Source: Teichococcus rhizosphaerae
GTDB lineage: Bacteria > Pseudomonadota > Alphaproteobacteria > Acetobacterales > Acetobacteraceae
Reading direction: 5' to 3'
Assembly (NCBI RefSeq): GCF_002631185.1
Contig: NZ_PDNU01000036.1
Coordinates: 1 to 64,000 of the forward strand
DNA: 64,000 nt
In this document: positions 44,096 through 53,869 of the stretch, in pieces
Layout: each line of letters opens with the position of its first letter
Position numbering within the stretch: position 1 is the stretch's first letter
Translations under genes and position numbers: made by a program
The notes under the pieces: model-generated
What the model was told of the DNA's origin: nothing
The model's database searches: none
What the model saw: the letters and a program-made list of their open reading frames with translations, nothing else

Positions 44096-45355
44096 ATGAG
44101 CAGCACTGGAACTGTCGCGCCGGATCTGCGGCACGAGGCGGAAATCGGCGTCGCCGTGCCGGATGCGCTGGCACTGTCCCTGCGGGCGGTGCACCGCGCG
44201 GCGAGCGAGCTGCGCCGCGGCACGCCGGTGTTGATCATGGGGCCGGGTGGGAGCGGGCCGGGCGGAAACAGGCCGGGCGGAAACAGCCCGGACAGGGCCG
44301 GCGCCGGGCCGGAGGACGCGGCGGGCGGGCCGCTGCTGGTGGCGGCGGCCGAGACGGTGGGGGCGCGCGGCCTGGCCGAGATCGCCGCCGCGGCGCTCCA
44401 GCCGCCATTGCTGCTGCTGGCCCCGGTGCGCGCCGCCGCCGTGCTGCACCGCCCCGTTGCCGCCGCCGCCGTGCAGCGGGAGGAGGGGGTGGTGGCGCTG
44501 CGCCCGCCCGCCGCGCTGCTGGCGCCCGAGGCGCTGCGGCGGCTGGCCGACCCGGTGGCCGAGCGCCTGCTGCCCGAGCTGCCCGAGCTGCTGCCCGCCC
44601 CGCCGCTCGCGCCCGCGGCCCTGGCGCTCGCCAAGCTGAGCCGGCTGCTGCCCGCCCTGGTGGCGGCGCCCGTGCAGGCGGAGGCGGCCGCACGGCTCGG
44701 CCTGCTCGCCGTGCCCGCCGCCGACGTGCTGGCCTATCCCGCCTCCGCCGCCGCCAGCCTCACCCGGGTTGCCGAGGCGCGTGTGCCGCTCGGGGATGCG
44801 CGGGATGCCCGCATCGTCGCCTTCCGCGCCGCCGATGGGGGGATCGAGCACCTCGCCATCCTGGTGGGCGAGCCGGAGAAGCTGGCCGCGGCGGGCGGGG
44901 CGCCGCTGGTGCGCGCCCATTCGGAGTGCTTCACCGGCGACCTGCTGGGCAGCCTGCGCTGCGATTGCGGCCCGCAGCTGCGCGGCGCCATCCACCGCAT
45001 GGCGCAGGAGGGCAGCGGCGTGCTGCTCTACCTGGCCCAGGAGGGGCGCGGCATCGGGCTGGTGAACAAGCTGCGCGCCTACACGCTCCAGGACGGGGGA
45101 CTGGACACGCTCGACGCCAACCGCGCCCTGGGCTACGGCGCCGACGAGCGCGGCTTCCTGGTGGCCGCCACCATGCTGGAGCAGCTCGGCATCCGCCGCG
45201 TCCGCCTGCTGACCAACAACCCCGACAAGATGGCCGGCCTCGCCGCCTGCGGCATCACGGTGGAAGGGCGGGAGGCGCACCAGTTCGCGGCCAATGGCGT
45301 GAACAACGGCTACCTGGCGACCAAGGCGGCGCGGTTCGGCCACCTGCTGGGCTGA
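44096..45355 (+). CDS. ribA: GTP cyclohydrolase II with a long N-terminal extension
   Basis: First enzyme of riboflavin synthesis, opening GTP to the diaminopyrimidine. The C-terminal ~200 residues are the catalytic domain: zinc ligands Cys278, Cys289 and Cys291 (spacing 11 and 2, as in E. coli RibA), VRAHSECFTGD, YLAQEGRGIGLVNKL and LLTNNPDKM. Residues 1-210 form a separate domain (LRAVHRAASELRRGTPVLI, LAKLSRLLPALVA) with no DHBP-synthase catalytic motif that I can see, and include a PGGNSP-type repeat. Length 419. ATG 44096 has GGAAGG upstream. Confidence 0.92.
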   Translation: MSSTGTVAPDLRHEAEIGVAVPDALALSLRAVHRAASELRRGTPVLIMGPGGSGPGGNRPGGNSPDRAGAGPEDAAGGPLLVAAAETVGARGLAEIAAAALQPPLLLLAPVRAAAVLHRPVAAAAVQREEGVVALRPPAALLAPEALRRLADPVAERLLPELPELLPAPPLAPAALALAKLSRLLPALVAAPVQAEAAARLGLLAVPAADVLAYPASAAASLTRVAEARVPLGDARDARIVAFRAADGGIEHLAILVGEPEKLAAAGGAPLVRAHSECFTGDLLGSLRCDCGPQLRGAIHRMAQEGSGVLLYLAQEGRGIGLVNKLRAYTLQDGGLDTLDANRALGYGADERGFLVAATMLEQLGIRRVRLLTNNPDKMAGLAACGITVEGREAHQFAANGVNNGYLATKAARFGHLLG

Positions 45356-45438
45356 GCCGCCTCTCCGGGGCCGGCGAGCGGCGGGTAAGGGCCACCCCGG
45401 CCCTTGCCAAACCCGCCGGCCGCCGCATCCTGCGCTGC

Positions 45439-45951
45439 ATGGCCAGCCCCGACCCCAACACCGCCACCGTCTTTCCCGATGGCCGCCTGACCCTGCGTGG
45501 CACCACCTGGCGCTGCGCCCTCGGCAAGGGGGGCGTGCGCGCGCACAAGGAGGAGGGGGATGGCGCCACCCCCGCCGGCCTCCTGCCGCTGCGCCGCGTG
45601 CTCTACCGCGCCGACCGCGGCCCGGCGCCCCGCTGCGCCGTGCCGGTGGAGCCGATCGCCCCCGAGGATGGCTGGTGCGACGATTCCTCCCACCCCGCCT
45701 ACAACACCCGCATCCGCCTGCCGCACGACGCGCGGCACGAGGCGCTGTGGCGGCAGGACCACCTCTACGACATCGTGGGCGTGCTGGGCTGGAACGACGC
45801 GCCGGTGGTGCGCGGGCGGGGCAGCGCGATCTTCCTGCACCTGGCACGGCCGGACCACGCCCCGACCGAAGGCTGCATCGCGCTGCCGGAGCCCGAACTG
45901 CGCGCACTGCTGGCCACGGGGCTGACCGGCTTCCACGTCCTGGCCCCCTGA
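45439..45951 (+). CDS. L,D-transpeptidase family protein without a signal peptide
   Basis: YkuD catalytic domain with His134 (FLHLARPDHAPTEGC) and the nucleophile Cys146 in TEGCIALPEPEL. Such enzymes crosslink peptidoglycan via meso-DAP or attach lipoproteins. Oddly the 170-residue protein starts MASPDPNTATVFPDG with no hydrophobic leader, so periplasmic export is not obvious. This short cytoplasm-like type recurs in Alphaproteobacteria. It lies 84 bases after ribA and 9 bases before mutM, in a probable operon. Confidence 0.88.
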   Translation: MASPDPNTATVFPDGRLTLRGTTWRCALGKGGVRAHKEEGDGATPAGLLPLRRVLYRADRGPAPRCAVPVEPIAPEDGWCDDSSHPAYNTRIRLPHDARHEALWRQDHLYDIVGVLGWNDAPVVRGRGSAIFLHLARPDHAPTEGCIALPEPELRALLATGLTGFHVLAP

Positions 45952-45960
45952 GAGCCGCCC

Positions 45961-46803
45961 ATGCCCGAGCTTCCCGAGGTCGAGACCGTGATGCGCGGCC
46001 TCGCCGCCGTGCTGCAGGGGCGCACCCTAGTCCGTGCCGCGACGCACCGGGCCGGCATGCGCTGGCCCTTTCCCGAAGGGCTGGCGCGGCGCCTGACCGG
46101 CGCCCGCGTGGAGGGCTTCCGCCGCCGCGGCAAGTACATGCTGATGCGCCTCTCGGGCGGCGACTCGGCGCTGATCCATCTCGGCATGTCCGGCCGGATG
46201 GTGGCCCGCCCCGCCCGCGCCAACGCCCCGCCCCCGGCGCATGAGCACCTGCTGCTGGAAACCGATGACGGGCAGGTGGTGGGCTTCGTGGACCCCCGCC
46301 GCTTCGGCAGCGTGGACCTCGTTCCCACCGCCGCCGAGGATGCGCACAGGCTGCTGGCCGGCATGGGGCCGGAGCCGCTGGAGGCGGGCTTCACCGCCCC
46401 CCTCCTGTCCGCCGCCCTGGCGGGGAAGCGGACGCCGGTCAAGGCCGCGCTGCTGGACCAGCGGGTGGTGGCGGGCCTCGGCAACATCTACGTGGCCGAG
46501 GCGCTGTTCCGCGCCGGCATCTCGCCCCGGCGCCTGGCGCACACCATCCCCGGCGCCCGCGCCGCGCGGCTGGTGCCCGCCATCAAGGCCGTGCTGGAGG
46601 AGGCGATCGCCGCCGGCGGCTCCTCCTTGCGGGACTACGTGCAGGCCGATGGCGAGCTGGGCCATTTCCAGGACCGCTTCCAGGTCTATGACCGCGAGGG
46701 CGCGCCCTGCCCGCTCTGCCCCGGCCCGCCGGGCTGCGGCGGCGTCTCGCGAATCGTCCAATCGGGCCGCAGCACCCTCTTCTGCGCCCGCACCCAACGC
46801 TGA
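45961..46803 (+). CDS. mutM: Formamidopyrimidine-DNA glycosylase
   Basis: Base-excision repair enzyme that removes 8-oxoguanine and FaPy lesions with beta,delta-lyase activity. The N-terminal PELPEVE contains the catalytic Pro2 and Glu3. RRRGKYM carries the conserved lysine, [18 protein letters not shown] is the helix-two-turn-helix, and the C-terminal zinc finger follows. That finger has Cys250, Cys253, Cys259 and Cys275, but the usual last ligand is Thr278 (FCARTQR). Length 280 is normal. It is 9 bases after the transpeptidase and 15 before the enoyl-CoA hydratase. Confidence 0.95.
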   Translation: MPELPEVETVMRGLAAVLQGRTLVRAATHRAGMRWPFPEGLARRLTGARVEGFRRRGKYMLMRLSGGDSALIHLGMSGRMVARPARANAPPPAHEHLLLETDDGQVVGFVDPRRFGSVDLVPTAAEDAHRLLAGMGPEPLEAGFTAPLLSAALAGKRTPVKAALLDQRVVAGLGNIYVAEALFRAGISPRRLAHTIPGARAARLVPAIKAVLEEAIAAGGSSLRDYVQADGELGHFQDRFQVYDREGAPCPLCPGPPGCGGVSRIVQSGRSTLFCARTQR

Positions 46804-46818
46804 GAAAGGAACGCGCCC

Positions 46819-47595
46819 ATGGCCGAACACAGCATGATCCTGACCGAGACGCAGGGCCCCGCCGGCATCATCCGGCTGAACCGCCCGGCGGCGCTGAACG
46901 CGCTGTGCAACACCCTGACGCGGGAGATGGCGGAGGCGCTGCGCGCCTTCGACGCCGACCCTGCCATCGCCGCCATCATCGTCACCGGCAGCGAGAAGGC
47001 CTTCGCGGCGGGCGCCGACATCAAGGAGATGCAGCATCTCCGCCACCCCGACACCTACATGGCCGACTTCATCGCCGAAAGCTGGGAGGCGGTGCTGACG
47101 GTGAGGAAGCCCGTGATCGCCGCCGTGGCCGGATTCGCGCTCGGCGGCGGCTGCGAGCTGGCGATGATGTGCGACATGATCCTGGCCGCCGACACAGCGA
47201 AGTTCGGCCAGCCGGAGATCAATCTCGGCATCATCCCCGGCGCCGGCGGCAGCCAGCGGCTGACGCGGGCCATCGGCAAGTCCAAGGCCATGGAGATGGT
47301 GCTGACGGGGCGGATGATGTCGGCCGAGGAGGCGGAGCGGGCCGGGCTCGTGGCGCGCGTGGTGCCGGCGGCGGAGCTGCTGGCGGAGGCGGTGAAGGTG
47401 GCGGAGAAGATCGGCGCCCTTTCCGCCCCCGCCGTGGCGATGGCCAAGGAGGCCGTGAACGCCGCCTTCGAGCTGCCGCTGCGCGAGGGGGTGCGGCTGG
47501 AGCGCCGCCTCTTTCTCGGCCTGTTCGGCACGGAAGGGCAGCAGGAGGGCATGGCCGCCTTCGTGGAGAAGCGGAAGCCGGCTTTCCGCGGCTGA
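46819..47595 (+). CDS. Enoyl-CoA hydratase/isomerase
   Basis: Crotonase fold of 258 residues. The oxyanion loop segment is [12 protein letters not shown], and [15 protein letters not shown] (Glu113) and [20 protein letters not shown] (Glu133) carry the two acids used for water addition. GLVARVVPA and [12 protein letters not shown] follow as in FadB-type hydratases. The closest style is the monofunctional short-chain enoyl-CoA hydratase of beta-oxidation and valine breakdown. It follows mutM by 15 bases and probably shares its transcript, a link seen in other Alphaproteobacteria. Confidence 0.93.
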   Translation: MAEHSMILTETQGPAGIIRLNRPAALNALCNTLTREMAEALRAFDADPAIAAIIVTGSEKAFAAGADIKEMQHLRHPDTYMADFIAESWEAVLTVRKPVIAAVAGFALGGGCELAMMCDMILAADTAKFGQPEINLGIIPGAGGSQRLTRAIGKSKAMEMVLTGRMMSAEEAERAGLVARVVPAAELLAEAVKVAEKIGALSAPAVAMAKEAVNAAFELPLREGVRLERRLFLGLFGTEGQQEGMAAFVEKRKPAFRG

Positions 47596-47853
47596 GGGCC
47601 GTGGCTGAAGGGCGCGGCCGGGCGCCCGTCCGGGGTGGGCCGGAACCGCTCCTGGCATGGATGGCCTTGGCCGGCGGGTGCCGGATCTTGCGCCGCATCG
47701 CCGTTCTCGGGCGTGCACCGGTGCCGAGGACCGGACCGATGGCCGTGGCGCCTGCCGCAGCGGCGAGGACCTGCCTCGGCACCGCGCCGACACCGAGGCG
47801 AACGACCTGGCAGCGCGCTCCCCGTCACGCTGCCCGGCAAGCCGCAGCCTCGC

Positions 47854-49557
47854 TCAGCTGGACCGCAGAACCGCCATGAACTCGTTGACCTCGGTGGATA
47901 ATTTCCGGGTCTGCCGCGTCATGCCCGCCGCCGCTTCCAGCACCGCCTTCGATGCGGTTCCGGTCTCGGAGGCCGTTCGGCCCACGGTGGTGATCGTTGT
48001 GGTCACGTCCTGGGACGCACGGGCGGTCTGCTGCGCGCTGCGGGCGATCTCGGTCGTTGCGGAACCCTGCTCCTTCACGGCCATGGCGATGGTGGTGGCG
48101 ATCTCGCCGACCTCTCCCACTCTCGCCACGATGCCGCGGATCGCCTCCACCGCCTCGTTGGTCGTTTCCTGGATGGCGATGATCTGCGCGCTGATCTCCT
48201 CCGTGGCCTTGGCTGTCTGGGCGGCGAGCGTCTTCACTTCCGAGGCCACCACGGCGAAACCCTTCCCGGCGTCGCCCGCCCGCGCCGCCTCGATGGTGGC
48301 GTTCAGCGCCAGCAGGTTGGTCTGCCCGGCGATGTTGGAGATCAGCCCGACGACCTTGCCGATCCTGCTGGCGCTTTCAGCCAGGGCGCGCACGGTGTGA
48401 TCGGTACGCTGCGCATCGCTGACGGCCTGGCCGGTGATCTGCGCGGACTGGGCCACCTGGCGGCTGATCTCGTGGATCGAGGCGGACAACTGCTCGGCCG
48501 CGACAGCCACGGTGTGCACCGAGCCGCTCGCTTCCGCCGCGGATACGCCCACCACCTCGGCCTGCTGCCGGGCCTGGCCGGCCGAGGCGGTCATGGCCTG
48601 GGCGGTACCCTCCATCCTGGTGGCCTCGGTGGCGAGATGGCCGACGATGCCGCCGACCGTTCTCTCGAAGGACGCCGCCAGGGCTTCCATGGTGGCGTGC
48701 TTTTCCAGGGCCGCCCGCTTCGCCATGTCGGCCATCTGGCTGTCGAGGCGCACCTTCTCGACAGCGTTGGCCTTGAGGACCTCCACCGCGCGCGCGATGT
48801 CGCCGGTCTCGTCCCGGCGGCCTGTCGAGGGCACCTGCGCGCCGAGATCGCCGGCTGCGAGAGCGCGCATGGAAAGGGTCAGTCGCCGCAGCGGCCGTAT
48901 CGAGGCGATGCACCACCAGGCGATGGCCGTGATCAGCGCCAAGGCGGCGGCGCACAGGACCACCGTGAAACTCTGAAACCCTTCCGCGTTGCTGCGGGCG
49001 CTTGCCGCGACGCTGCCGTTCTTCTGTTCCTGCAGGTCGATGAACCGGTTGATCTGGGCGAGCCACTCGACAAAGGCGGGACGCGCGCTCTCCATCAGCA
49101 GGGCCTGGGCCTGCACCACGTCGCCAGCCTGCCGCAGCCGAACCACCTCGCGCAGGAGCGGGAGGGTTCGCCGCTCGACATCCTTGATGCTCGACAGGAT
49201 GTGCCTCTCGTCGGGCGTGATGCCGGAACCGGCGGCGAACATCGCATCCAGCCGCTCGGCCGAGGCGGCGTAGTTGTTCGTGAGCCTCTCGATATCGGCC
49301 AGCACGGTGCGGAGTTCGTCAGGGCTCGAGACCAGGATGACGTCGCGCAAGCTGATGGCGCGGTCATGAACGCTGCCGCGGAAGTTGATGGCGTAGCGCT
49401 GCTTCACGCTGTTGATGTCGTTGATGACCGCGAGGTCCGCGCTGATGGCGCGGACCTTGCCGATGCTGATGCCCGCCAAGGCGATCATCAGGACCAGAAC
49501 AACACCGAATCCCAGAAACAGGCGCGCGCTTATGGTCAAGTTTCTGATAAACGGCAT
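47854..49557 (-). CDS. Methyl-accepting chemotaxis protein
   Basis: Transmembrane receptor signalling to CheA/CheW. TM1 (residues 8-30, [21 protein letters not shown]) is followed by a periplasmic four-helix-bundle-type sensor of about 160 residues, TM2 near 195-216 and a HAMP domain ([20 protein letters not shown]). The signalling helices have the hairpin tip [23 protein letters not shown] and [15 protein letters not shown]. Length 567. AGGA lies 7 bases before ATG 49557. No other che gene is in the window, and base composition is lower in G+C than the flanks. The ligand is unknown. Confidence 0.94.
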   Translation of the reverse strand: MPFIRNLTISARLFLGFGVVLVLMIALAGISIGKVRAISADLAVINDINSVKQRYAINFRGSVHDRAISLRDVILVSSPDELRTVLADIERLTNNYAASAERLDAMFAAGSGITPDERHILSSIKDVERRTLPLLREVVRLRQAGDVVQAQALLMESARPAFVEWLAQINRFIDLQEQKNGSVAASARSNAEGFQSFTVVLCAAALALITAIAWWCIASIRPLRRLTLSMRALAAGDLGAQVPSTGRRDETGDIARAVEVLKANAVEKVRLDSQMADMAKRAALEKHATMEALAASFERTVGGIVGHLATEATRMEGTAQAMTASAGQARQQAEVVGVSAAEASGSVHTVAVAAEQLSASIHEISRQVAQSAQITGQAVSDAQRTDHTVRALAESASRIGKVVGLISNIAGQTNLLALNATIEAARAGDAGKGFAVVASEVKTLAAQTAKATEEISAQIIAIQETTNEAVEAIRGIVARVGEVGEIATTIAMAVKEQGSATTEIARSAQQTARASQDVTTTITTVGRTASETGTASKAVLEAAAGMTRQTRKLSTEVNEFMAVLRSS

Positions 49558-50331
49558 TTTCTGTTCCTGATGCTTCTCGGGAATCGAACAAACAACAGCG
49601 AGCTTCCGCAAACATGACGTATGATTCGTAAAAATTTCCTTGCCGCCTGCTGAGAATCTCGGCACGGGGCCGGGCACCTGCCGGCATGAGGGGGCACCGC
49701 CCTCGGTGGCTCAGGCATACCTTCGAACAGCCGTTGATGAGCAAGGCCGGGAGGCAAAGGCCACCCGCCTCAGCAGGTCCGTGGGCGCCGGCAGCGCCGT
49801 TGTGCCGCGACGGGAGAGAAAGTCTGGCCGGGCGAAACGCCGGGTGAAGGTCCGCGACGCCGGCGGGTTCCCTGTTCCGCCGCACCGCGCCATTGTCTCC
49901 ACCGCCCGCAGCCCTGCGTGAGGGCTTCTTTCCCGCCACAGCAGGGCGGCGCGCCGCGGCGCCTTCAGGGCCATGGCGCGGCGGGCGAGCTTCGCGGACA
50001 CGCCGACCCGGCCCGCACCGGGACGCCGGTGCCGACAACCCTGGCCGGGAGCGCGGCCGAGTCGCACGTTTCCGGGGCGCTGCCAGCCGGCGGCGGAGAA
50101 CAGGACGGGCCGGCCCGCCGGGGCGCCGCCACCCTGGTCCTGCCCAACCCTGTCTCACCGCTCCGCCGCGGGGAACCGCGGCCCGTGCCGGCGCCATGGC
50201 CGCCTGTTCCATGCCTGCCGCAGGGGCGGATGCCGCTGCCGGGCGCCTGCCGGTTCCGGAGGGAGGCGCACGGCGAACAGGCCATGGAAGCCGGCCCGGC
50301 GGCCCTGCCGCGCGGCGTGGACGCCTTCGCA
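49558..50331. other. Large region without a recognised gene
   Basis: About 770 bases between the chemoreceptor start (minus) and the rpsT promoter. The first 110 bases are A+T-rich (TAAAAATTTCC near 49630) and presumably hold the receptor promoter. The remainder is G+C-rich, with overlapping open frames in several frames but no protein I recognise, no signal sequence and no good ribosome-binding site. It may be a decayed gene. Confidence 0.45.
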
Positions 50332-50360
50332 TTGACTCCGGGGGGCAGGCGCGGCTAGAA
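50332..50360 (+). promoter_or_regulatory. Promoter of rpsT
   Basis: TTGACT (50332-50337), a 17-base spacer and CTAGAA (50355-50360) give a good sigma-70 match. Transcription would start near 50367, leaving a 75-base leader before the rpsT ATG, long enough for S20 autoregulation as in E. coli. Confidence 0.65.
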
Positions 50361-50442
50361 CCCGCGCCTTCCCGCAGCAAACCCGGGCTTGCCAGGTCTG
50401 CCTGCGTTCCTGATACACAGACGACTGGTTCGAAACACCGCC

Positions 50443-50718
50443 ATGGCGAACACGGCTTCCGCGCGCAAGCGCATCCGACAGACGGCCACTCGCAACGAGC
50501 GCAATCGCGCCCGCCGCTCGCGCGTCGGCACCTTCCTCACCAAGGTCGAGAAGGCGATCGCCGGTGGCGACAAGGCCGCGGCCCAGGCGGCGTTCAAGGA
50601 CGCCCAGCCCGAGATGCAGCGCGCCGTCACCAAGGGCGTGCTCCACCTCAACACCGTTGCCCGCAAGCTTTCCCGCCTGACCTCGCGGATCAAGGCCCTG
50701 GGCGCCACCCAGGCCTGA
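50443..50718 (+). CDS. rpsT: 30S ribosomal protein S20
   Basis: Small basic protein (91 residues) that binds 16S rRNA at the base of the 30S subunit. [30 protein letters not shown] is the family N-terminus, and the rest forms the expected three long helices with [19 protein letters not shown]-like basic ends (here [18 protein letters not shown]). ATG 50443 is chosen over the in-frame 50389. It precedes dnaA, a conserved arrangement in Alphaproteobacteria. A hairpin follows at once. Confidence 0.97.
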   Translation: MANTASARKRIRQTATRNERNRARRSRVGTFLTKVEKAIAGGDKAAAQAAFKDAQPEMQRAVTKGVLHLNTVARKLSRLTSRIKALGATQA

Positions 50719-50721
50719 TCC

Positions 50722-50742
50722 CACCCCGCACACTGCGGGGTG
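50722..50742 (+). terminator. Hairpin after rpsT
   Basis: CACCCCGCA and TGCGGGGTG form a perfect 9-bp stem with loop CAC, starting 3 bases after the rpsT stop codon. There is no T-run, so Rho or attenuation may be involved. Confidence 0.6.
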
Positions 50743-51089
50743 ACCGGCCAGGGTCCCTGTTCCGAGCAAGAACCCGTTGCGCCGAGGGCGCGGCGGGGGA
50801 TAGCCTCCCGGAACAGCCCGCCGGACCAGAAGTATCAGTTTACATCACGGCGTTACCGGTCGTCCTTCATCTGTCGGGTTCACTGGCTGAATCCGACAGC
50901 ACGAAGGCGGGGCGGTAATCCGCGTTCCGAGATCCGACGGGCCGCTGGATTGTTTCCGACCCCGGCGCCGCCTTTCCCGGCGGCAAGGCCGGACAGGAGG
51001 CGCGTGTCTCCGCCTCGGTTTCTCGTCGCCCCGCAAGGGGATGCATCAGGCCGGCCAAAGGCCAAGGGATAAGGTGGCAGGTGCTTCGC
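50743..51089. other. dnaA leader region
   Basis: About 350 bases before dnaA with no gene. An A+T-richer zone (50828-50850, AAGTATCAGTTTACATCACG) could hold a promoter. I looked for DnaA boxes of the TTATCCACA type and found none, so this does not look like the chromosomal origin. Confidence 0.4.
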
Positions 51090-52601
51090 ATGGAGAATGA
51101 GCTCGGCACTCCCTCCTCCGTCGCGCCGGAACAGGCGCCCGGGCCGGTGGCTGGTCCGGTCACGGAGGCCTGGGCCCGGATTCGCGGGCGCCTGCGCGAG
51201 GAAGTGGGCGAGGTCGAGTATCGCAGCTGGCTGCGCCAGATGACCCTTTCCGCCATCGAGGGCGAGGAGGCGGTCATCCTGCTGCCCACGCGCTTCCTGC
51301 GCGACTGGGTGCGCAACCACTATGGCGACCGCCTGCGCAGCCTCTGGGGTGCCGAGAATCTCGGCGTGCGCCGCATCGACATCCGCGTGGCGCCCGAGGG
51401 CCGCCCGCCGGAGCCCGCCGGGACGACGCCGCAGGCGGACGGCCTGGCCGGCGCGGCGCCCGTGGCGCGCCCGCTGCAGGCCACGCTGCCGCTGGCCGAG
51501 CCGCTCTCCTCCCCGCCGCGCGGCCCCGAGTCGCGCGCCGAATCCCGCAGCGAGGCACGGAGCGAGGCACGGAGCGACTGGGCGGCGCCGCTCGACCCGC
51601 GCTTCACCTTCGACAGCTTCGTCGTCGGCAAGCCCAACGAGTTCGCCCATGCCTGCGCCCGCCGCGTGGCGGAGAAGCCGGCGAGCCCGGGCTTCAACCC
51701 GCTCTTCCTGTATGGCGGCGTGGGTCTCGGCAAGACGCACCTGATGCACGCCATCGCCTGGGCGATCAGCTTCAACGGCCAGCGCAACGTCGCCTACATG
51801 TCGGCCGAGAAGTTCATGTACCGCTTCATCGCCGCGCTGCGCTCGCAGAGCACGATGGAGTTCAAGGAGAGCCTCCGCTCCGTCGACGTGCTGATGATCG
51901 ACGACCTGCAGTTCCTGATCGGCAAGGACAACACGCAGGAGGAGTTCTTCCACACCTTCAACGCGCTGGTGGATGCGGGGAAGCAGATCGTCGTCTCGGC
52001 CGACAAGTCGCCCTCCGACCTTTCGGGGCTGGAGGACCGGCTGCGGACACGCCTCGGCTGCGGCATGGTGGCCGATATCCACGCCACCACCTATGAGCTG
52101 CGCATCTCCATCCTCCAGGCCAAGGCGCAGGGCGCCGAGGTGGAGGTGCCGCCGCGCGTGCTGGAATTCCTGGCCCACAAGATCACCAGCAACGTGCGCG
52201 AGCTGGAGGGGGCGCTGAACCGCCTCATCGCCCACGCCAACCTGTTCGGCCGGCCGATCACGCTGGAATCGGCGCAGGAGGTGCTGCACGACATCCTGCG
52301 CGCCCATGACCGCCGCGTGACGATCGAGGAGATCCAGCGCAAGGTCGCCGAGCACTACAACATCCGCCTGACCGACATGTCCTCCGCCCGCCGCGCGCGC
52401 AACGTGGCGCGGCCGCGGCAGGTGGCGATGTACCTGGCCAAGCAGCTCACCTCCCGCTCCCTGCCCGAGATCGGCCGCCGCTTCGGCAACCGCGACCACA
52501 CCACGGTGATGCACGCCGTTTCCCGGGTCGCGGAGCTGATGCAGTCCGACAGCACCTTCGCCGAGGATGTCGAGTTGCTGCGGCGGATGCTGGAGAACTA
52601 A
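51090..52601 (+). CDS. dnaA: Chromosomal replication initiator DnaA
   Basis: AAA+ ATPase that binds DnaA boxes and opens the origin. Domain I is recognisable (AWARIRGRLREEVGEVEYRSWL). A variable linker contains SEARSEARSD from a 12-bp duplication (51552-51575). Domain III has Walker A GGVGLGKTH (near residue 215), Walker B LMIDDLQFL and the arginine-rich sensor GLEDRLRTRLGCG. Domain IV ends in the DNA-recognition helix PEIGRRFGNRDHTTVMHAV. Length 503. ATG 51090 is taken; GTG 51081 is three codons earlier. Confidence 0.97.
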   Translation: MENELGTPSSVAPEQAPGPVAGPVTEAWARIRGRLREEVGEVEYRSWLRQMTLSAIEGEEAVILLPTRFLRDWVRNHYGDRLRSLWGAENLGVRRIDIRVAPEGRPPEPAGTTPQADGLAGAAPVARPLQATLPLAEPLSSPPRGPESRAESRSEARSEARSDWAAPLDPRFTFDSFVVGKPNEFAHACARRVAEKPASPGFNPLFLYGGVGLGKTHLMHAIAWAISFNGQRNVAYMSAEKFMYRFIAALRSQSTMEFKESLRSVDVLMIDDLQFLIGKDNTQEEFFHTFNALVDAGKQIVVSADKSPSDLSGLEDRLRTRLGCGMVADIHATTYELRISILQAKAQGAEVEVPPRVLEFLAHKITSNVRELEGALNRLIAHANLFGRPITLESAQEVLHDILRAHDRRVTIEEIQRKVAEHYNIRLTDMSSARRARNVARPRQVAMYLAKQLTSRSLPEIGRRFGNRDHTTVMHAVSRVAELMQSDSTFAEDVELLRRMLEN

Positions 52602-52649
52602 TCCGTCAGCGGCCGCTCATGGCTGAGACGGCGGCCGCCCCCGGCCCGG

Positions 52650-52670
52650 CCGCCCGCCAGCGGCGGGCGG
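52650..52670. terminator. Hairpin between dnaA and the MBL-fold gene
   Basis: CCGCCCGCC and GGCGGGCGG pair around AGC between two converging genes. No T-run is present on either side, so this is a weak candidate terminator. Confidence 0.4.
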
Positions 52671-52704
52671 TCCTTGCGGAAAGAAGATGGGGGTGCGGGG
52701 GAAT

Positions 52705-53736
52705 TCATTCCCCCGCGTTTTTCGTCCTGCGGTAACGCGGCACGTCCCCCGCCTCCCTGACGGCCCTCCCCTCCCCCACCAGCCGGTTCAGATGCGCCAG
52801 CGTCTCGCCGAGCGCGAAGCCCATCGGCCGGTGCTCCCTCACGCGCGGGAACAGCACGCCCGCCGCCTCGAAGGCGGTGAGCGGGGTGGCGCAGGCGGCC
52901 TCCAGCGTGCCGAGCCGCTCGGCATGGTGGGCGGCGAGCGCGTCGATCCGCTCATGCAGCCCGAAGAAGGGCTCGCCATGCGAGGGCAGCACCAGCGTTT
53001 CCGCCGGCAGGGCGCGCAACCGCGCGTTCGACTCCAGGAAGTCGCGCAGGGGGTCCGCCTCCGGCTCGGTGGCGCCGACGCCGACATAGGGGCTGATGCG
53101 CGGCAGCACCTGGTCGGCCGCTATCAGCACGCCCAGGCTCTCGCAATGGAGCGCGGCCATCTCCGGCGCGTGGCCGCCGCCCGTCATCACCCGCCATTCC
53201 CGCCCGCCGACGGCGATCCGGTCATCCTGCGCGATGCGGCGGTACTGGCGGGGCAGCGGCATCACGGCGCGGGCATAGAGCGGGCCGCGCGCGGCGAGGA
53301 AGGCCAGGTAGTCCTCCCCGCCGCCCATCATCCGGGCGAAGTCGAGCTGCTGCGCCGTCATGCCCTCATCCGTGTCGAGGCAGAGGAAGCGCGACATCAG
53401 GTATTCGGCACGCGGCATCAGCAGGGAAGCGCCGGTGCGCTCGCACAGCCAGCCGGCGAAGCCCACATGGTCGGGGTGGAAATGGGTGGCCAGCAGGCGG
53501 GTGATGGGCCGGCCCTCCAGCCCCTCCTCCAGGATGCGGCTCCAGAGCCCGACCGATTCGTCCGTGCGCGCCCCGGCATCCACGGCCAGCCAGCCCGCGC
53601 CGTCCTCCAGCAGCCAGAGATTGACGTGGTGCGGCGGAAAGGGCAGCGGCATCCGCGCCCAGCGTAGCCCGGGCCGGATCTCCGCCACCGCCCCGGGCTC
53701 GGGCGGCGGGGGCAGGGGGGCGGCGTTTTCGGTCAT
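52705..53736 (-). CDS. MBL-fold metallo-hydrolase
   Basis: Metallo-beta-lactamase fold of 343 residues. The dinuclear metal motif is [15 protein letters not shown] (His85, His87, Asp89, His90). [21 protein letters not shown] precedes it. [27 protein letters not shown] supplies the next ligands, followed by [18 protein letters not shown]. The C-terminal winged helix-like part ([29 protein letters not shown]) is typical of the LACTB2-like branch. The start ATG 53736 has GGAGG 8 bases upstream. Substrate (thioester, lactone, nucleic acid) not determinable. Confidence 0.9.
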   Translation of the reverse strand: MTENAAPLPPPPEPGAVAEIRPGLRWARMPLPFPPHHVNLWLLEDGAGWLAVDAGARTDESVGLWSRILEEGLEGRPITRLLATHFHPDHVGFAGWLCERTGASLLMPRAEYLMSRFLCLDTDEGMTAQQLDFARMMGGGEDYLAFLAARGPLYARAVMPLPRQYRRIAQDDRIAVGGREWRVMTGGGHAPEMAALHCESLGVLIAADQVLPRISPYVGVGATEPEADPLRDFLESNARLRALPAETLVLPSHGEPFFGLHERIDALAAHHAERLGTLEAACATPLTAFEAAGVLFPRVREHRPMGFALGETLAHLNRLVGEGRAVREAGDVPRYRRTKNAGE

Positions 53737-53869
53737 GCGGCGTTCCTCCGGAGGATGTTTGCTGCCATCCTCCGCCCGCATGGCGGATGACGCCAGCCCA
53801 CTCTTCGCAACGCAGCAAAGCGGTGCGAGATTCGGCCCGCGCCCCCGAAGGCCGACAAGGAAACGACCC

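Noticed and set aside
49364-50380. 338-codon minus-strand ORF upstream of the chemoreceptor
   Set aside because: It runs through the chemoreceptor start region in a different frame and has a low-complexity Arg/Pro/Ala sequence without any motif.
50743-51089. Possible chromosomal origin next to dnaA
   Set aside because: No TTATCCACA-type DnaA boxes or A+T-rich unwinding element; alphaproteobacterial origins are often elsewhere.
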